A stretch of DNA of 18,320 nt from Geobacter sp. UBA698 (GTDB taxonomy: Bacteria > Desulfobacterota > Desulfuromonadia > Geobacterales > Pseudopelobacteraceae), in NCBI GenBank assembly GCA_002298925.1, contig DBMM01000037.1:1-18320 (forward strand), written 5' to 3'. The position numbers and the translations under genes are program-made. Within the stretch, counting starts at the first letter, position 1; every line of letters begins with the position of its first letter. Below, piece by piece: positions 14,179 to 18,320 of the stretch. A model generated the notes under the pieces. It was not told the origin of the DNA. It did not search any database and was given only the letters and a program-made list of their open reading frames with translations.

Positions 14179-16842
14179 TCATCTTTTCCCCCACAGACTC
14201 AGCAGGGCCGGCAGGAAGGCCAGGAAAACCGCTACGCTGGCCACCATACCCAACGACATGACCGCGCCAATGCTGAAGACCCCCTGGTGATGGGATACCA
14301 TCAAGGCGCCGAAACTGAAGAGGATCGTCAGGGCATTCAGGAAAACACCGATGCCGGCACTGCTCATGGCCACCGTGGCCGGACTCTCGTCCCCCTGGCG
14401 ATAGCGGTTGATGATGTAGATGGCCGAGTCGATGCCCACGCCCAGGATCAGCGGCAGGACGATGATATTGGCCGAGTTGAAACTGATGCCGGCCAACCAC
14501 ATGCCCCCCACCATCAGCAGCAGGCCTGCCGCCAGCGGCAGCGAGCCGATCAGGGCAAACCGTATGCTCTTGAAGTTGATCAGCAGGATCACGGCTATGC
14601 CGATAAACGCGTAGCCGAAAGCCCGCAGATAGGAGTCTCTCAGCACGGTCAGCGACTCATAGACCATGACCGGTTCGCCGGTGGCGTTGGGCATGACCGT
14701 CTTGACTTGTTTGACAAACTCCTCCAGCGGTTCGCGTTCGAAGATCTCTTTTTTGGCAGCCACCTGTAATAGCAGTTTGCCGTTCTTGCCAACAAAGCGC
14801 TGTTTCAGCTGCCCGGGCAGGTCCGCCTCGCTGACCGGCGCAGCCTCCAGACTTTCCTTAAGCATGCGCAGCTTGTCCGGCAACTGGGCAAACATACCCC
14901 CCTGAAACTCCCGTAGCATTCCCAGGGCATTCCTGTCCTTCTCCTTTTCCAGTGAGGCAAAAAAACCGTCCAAGGTCGTCAGAAAGGCAGCCACCGGCCG
15001 TGCTTCGGCTGCCTTGCGCTCTTCAAGCGTTCTTTTCAACTTCTGTACGCGGCCATGAAAGTTTTCGAACACCGCGGGCAGTTCCATTGGCCGCAGATTT
15101 TCCTCGTAGGGTACCGGCCTGACCTGGTTCATTACCTGCCGTAGTGCTGCCAGTTCGGTCAGTTTTTCACCCTGTCGATCCGGCACCAGGGCCAGCAGGC
15201 TGACGACGTGGTCCACGGCCGGCAGCTTCTCCAGACGTTCTGTCAGCTGTCGGGCATCGCCCTTGTCCCGTGCTGTGACAACCGCGAAATAGCCTGAGTT
15301 CTCCTTGCTCCGCATCAACTTATAGGCGTATTCCACCGATTGCAGTCCCTTGGCCTGCAGGTTCATCAGGTTGTAATCGAAACGCGTTTTGATGGTCGGA
15401 TAGACGCACACCAGCGACAGCAGCAGTGTTACGGCAGTCACGGTGCGCGGGTTGTTGAACAGTGTTTTCAGCAGGGGATGTTCGGAGGCCTGAAAGCGGG
15501 TAATCGGGGCTTGGTGGCCGTTTTTGCGGAAGCGCTCCAGCAGGATAAGCATGGCCGGCAGCACCGTGAAGGTGGTTATGACACAGATCACGACTCCGCC
15601 GGCGGCAATGATGCCCAGTTCGGAAATGCCCTTGAAGTCGGTCAGGGCAAAGGTGGCAAAGGCCAGTGCCACGGTGGCGGCAGCCATGATGATCGAGCGG
15701 ACATTGGCTGCCAGTCCGGTTTCGATGGCTTCCAGTCCGCTCGCGCCCAATTTGAGTTCCTCCTGGTAGCGTAGTACCACCTGGATGCCGTATTCGACGC
15801 CCAAGCCGATCAGCATGATGGCAAAGACCATGGAGAGGATGTTCAGATGTCCGATAACTGCCGTGGCAAAACCGAAGGAAACGCAGATGCCGACGATCAG
15901 GGATACCATGGCGGCAATCACATTGAGCAGGCCCCGGAAGGTGAACAATAGCAGGATCACGGTCAGACTCAGGGAGAGGACCGTCGCGATCTCCATGTCG
16001 CGCTGACTGGTGGCCATCTCCTCGTACTCCAGCACCGGCACTCCGGTCAGGCCGGCCGAAATACCCTTGAATTCCGGCTTTTTCAGGGTTTCAGACAGTG
16101 CTGTCCGCACCGATGTGATCGCCTTTTCCGCCGGCACAAAGCTGTCCTGTTCCTTGACCGGCAGGATGGTGATGACCTGCTGTTTGCCGGCATTTTCAAT
16201 CATGGATGGTTTGCCGTCGCTGCTCCCCTTGAGGAATGAATCCATGGATAGGGCGCTGTGTTTGCCGTCAAAACCTTTAAAGCCCTTGTCGAGTGTTGAG
16301 AGCATAAAGGTGAGACTTCTCAGGGATTCCTCACTGGGGTGAGCTATATATTCATCGATCTGGCGGGTCAGGCTTGTGAAGAGGGTCTGCACTGAGGGGG
16401 CCGCGGCCAGGTCCTTCAATACCGGTGCCGCCATGGTCAGGGTGTTGCGCAGGTTTCTGATGTCCTCCAGCGGCATGAACAATAGGCCGTTCTTGCGGAA
16501 ATAGGATAGGCCGCCGGGGTAAAAGACCTCGCGGAAAACTCCTTTTTCCCTGTTCAGTCGTTCATAGAGGGCGTCGGCAGCCCGGGTCGATTTTTCAGCA
16601 TCTTCGGATTCGATCACCGCCACGATCTCTTCCTGGTCGCCGAACTCGGCCCGGTAGGCGCGGTAATCGACCTGGAAAGAGGCGTTCTTCGGCATCAGGT
16701 CGTCGCGTCCGGTCAGAAGCTCCATCTTCTGCTGGGTGAAAATGACCGAACAAACAGACAGCAGCAGGGCTGTTGTCAGGATAAGCCTGGGGTGGCGTGC
16801 TGCAAAGGCAAACAGGCGGCTGGTGTGGCGTGTATCTGACAC
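14179..16842 (-). CDS. RND/MMPL-type transporter, HpnN-like (probable hopanoid/lipid exporter)
   Basis: This 887-residue inner-membrane protein has the RND superfamily design: one N-terminal helix, a large periplasmic domain, a bundle of five helices, then the same again. Helix 4-type motifs are visible in both halves: IGLGVEYGIQVVLRYQEE and LGVGIDSAIYIINRYRQ. The N-terminal start of the periplasmic domain (TGRDDLMPKNASFQVDYRAYRAEFGDQEEIVAVIE) resembles the hopanoid-associated HpnN family, which moves hopanoids to the outer membrane; other MMPL-type lipid exporters remain possible. I chose the GTG at 16842 because GAGGAG lies seven nucleotides upstream and the protein then begins with a normal cytoplasmic tail; the same frame continues to an ATG at 16920, adding 26 hydrophilic residues without a ribosome site. 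No hopanoid synthesis gene (shc, hpnC-H) lies in the window. It converges on the TIG-domain gene. Confidence 0.88.
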   Translation of the reverse strand: MSDTRHTSRLFAFAARHPRLILTTALLLSVCSVIFTQQKMELLTGRDDLMPKNASFQVDYRAYRAEFGDQEEIVAVIESEDAEKSTRAADALYERLNREKGVFREVFYPGGLSYFRKNGLLFMPLEDIRNLRNTLTMAAPVLKDLAAAPSVQTLFTSLTRQIDEYIAHPSEESLRSLTFMLSTLDKGFKGFDGKHSALSMDSFLKGSSDGKPSMIENAGKQQVITILPVKEQDSFVPAEKAITSVRTALSETLKKPEFKGISAGLTGVPVLEYEEMATSQRDMEIATVLSLSLTVILLLFTFRGLLNVIAAMVSLIVGICVSFGFATAVIGHLNILSMVFAIMLIGLGVEYGIQVVLRYQEELKLGASGLEAIETGLAANVRSIIMAAATVALAFATFALTDFKGISELGIIAAGGVVICVITTFTVLPAMLILLERFRKNGHQAPITRFQASEHPLLKTLFNNPRTVTAVTLLLSLVCVYPTIKTRFDYNLMNLQAKGLQSVEYAYKLMRSKENSGYFAVVTARDKGDARQLTERLEKLPAVDHVVSLLALVPDRQGEKLTELAALRQVMNQVRPVPYEENLRPMELPAVFENFHGRVQKLKRTLEERKAAEARPVAAFLTTLDGFFASLEKEKDRNALGMLREFQGGMFAQLPDKLRMLKESLEAAPVSEADLPGQLKQRFVGKNGKLLLQVAAKKEIFEREPLEEFVKQVKTVMPNATGEPVMVYESLTVLRDSYLRAFGYAFIGIAVILLINFKSIRFALIGSLPLAAGLLLMVGGMWLAGISFNSANIIVLPLILGVGIDSAIYIINRYRQGDESPATVAMSSAGIGVFLNALTILFSFGALMVSHHQGVFSIGAVMSLGMVASVAVFLAFLPALLSLWGKR

Positions 16843-16891
16843 GAAATTACTCCTCGAAAGTTGGTTGTGCTGGTGCCGAAAACAACTTTTC

Positions 16892-16920
16892 TTTATGGGC
16901 GATCCGTTTGAAAATTGCAA
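16892..16920 (-). promoter_or_regulatory. Possible sigma-70 promoter of the RND transporter
   Basis: On the minus strand TTGCAA (16915-16920) and CATAAA (16892-16897) are 17 nt apart, each matching the consensus at four of six positions. This would place transcription start about 45 nt upstream of the GTG start. The remaining gap to the response-regulator gene (up to 17081) shows no clear terminator or second promoter. The call is tentative. Confidence 0.3.
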
Positions 16921-17081
16921 TCAGAAAAGGTGCTTTGTTTCGATTGCCTCTGATTGAATCGAGCTGGGTGGATTACGTTGCCATGAATCTTTGAAGGGAT
17001 TTAAGGTGGGCTTGTCTACGGCTGAGATAGGGGGCCGATCGACGGGTGCACTGGTTCGTGGCGTACTGCGACTGAATCAGT

Positions 17082-18320
<1,239 letters not shown>

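Noticed and set aside
16843..16920. 26-residue N-terminal extension of the RND transporter
   Set aside because: It is hydrophilic, has no ribosome site, and spans the GAGGAG element that serves the GTG at 16842.
17060..17081. Small CTGAA/TTCAG hairpin after the response regulator stop
   Set aside because: The stem is only five base pairs and no T-run follows on the minus strand, so it is not supported as a terminator.

Overview
The window reads as chromosomal DNA from a Geobacter-like member of the Desulfuromonadales (Geobacteraceae). The main clues are a 440-residue citrate synthase of the eukaryotic/mitochondrial type, which is characteristic of this family, and an ActP/AplC-type acetate permease with its DUF485 partner. 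A two-iron superoxide reductase and a hopanoid-type (HpnN-like) RND transporter agree with a strict or near-strict anaerobe that lives on acetate. I see no insertion sequence, tRNA, rRNA, CRISPR array or prophage. The placement is inferred from protein recognition only.

Layout. 1-24 is a strong hairpin. 87-4628 is a minus-strand block: an IclR regulator, a DUF485 membrane protein and the acetate/cation symporter form a probable operon ending in a UUCG-loop terminator (1369-1396), followed by a GlnD-like DUF294 nucleotidyltransferase. 4629-5574 is a long stretch without a convincing gene; it holds the probable iclR promoter and possible gene debris. 5575-8541 (plus) carries an orphan membrane PAS histidine kinase, the N-terminal stump of an AMP-forming acyl-CoA ligase, and a complete M24 metallopeptidase overlapping the stump. 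8542-8788 is an elaborate promoter region leading to citrate synthase (8789-10111), closed by a very strong terminator. Then come superoxide reductase (10313-10693), its terminator, and the coupled group lptF-lptG-TIG-domain protein (10910-14112). A short GGGAC-type repeat separates this from the convergent HpnN-like RND transporter (14179-16842, minus). The window ends inside an NtrC-type sigma-54 activator (17082-18320, minus, 5' end missing).

How the genes fit together. The left and central parts concern acetate: uptake (permease plus DUF485), a regulator in the same operon, a putative nucleotidyltransferase next to it, and citrate synthase as the entry of acetyl-CoA into the TCA cycle. 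A near-palindrome close to ATTGTATACAAT lies just upstream of the predicted iclR promoter and again in the citrate synthase promoter, which suggests shared control of uptake and oxidation. The right part concerns the cell envelope: LPS export (LptF, LptG), a secreted TIG-domain protein coupled to it, and a probable lipid/hopanoid transporter.

The most interesting leads are regulatory (the GTATAC elements and the duplicated gltA upstream module), the acyl-CoA ligase deletion, the permease-linked nucleotidyltransferase, and the TIG protein coupled to lptFG. I found no obvious new multi-gene system.
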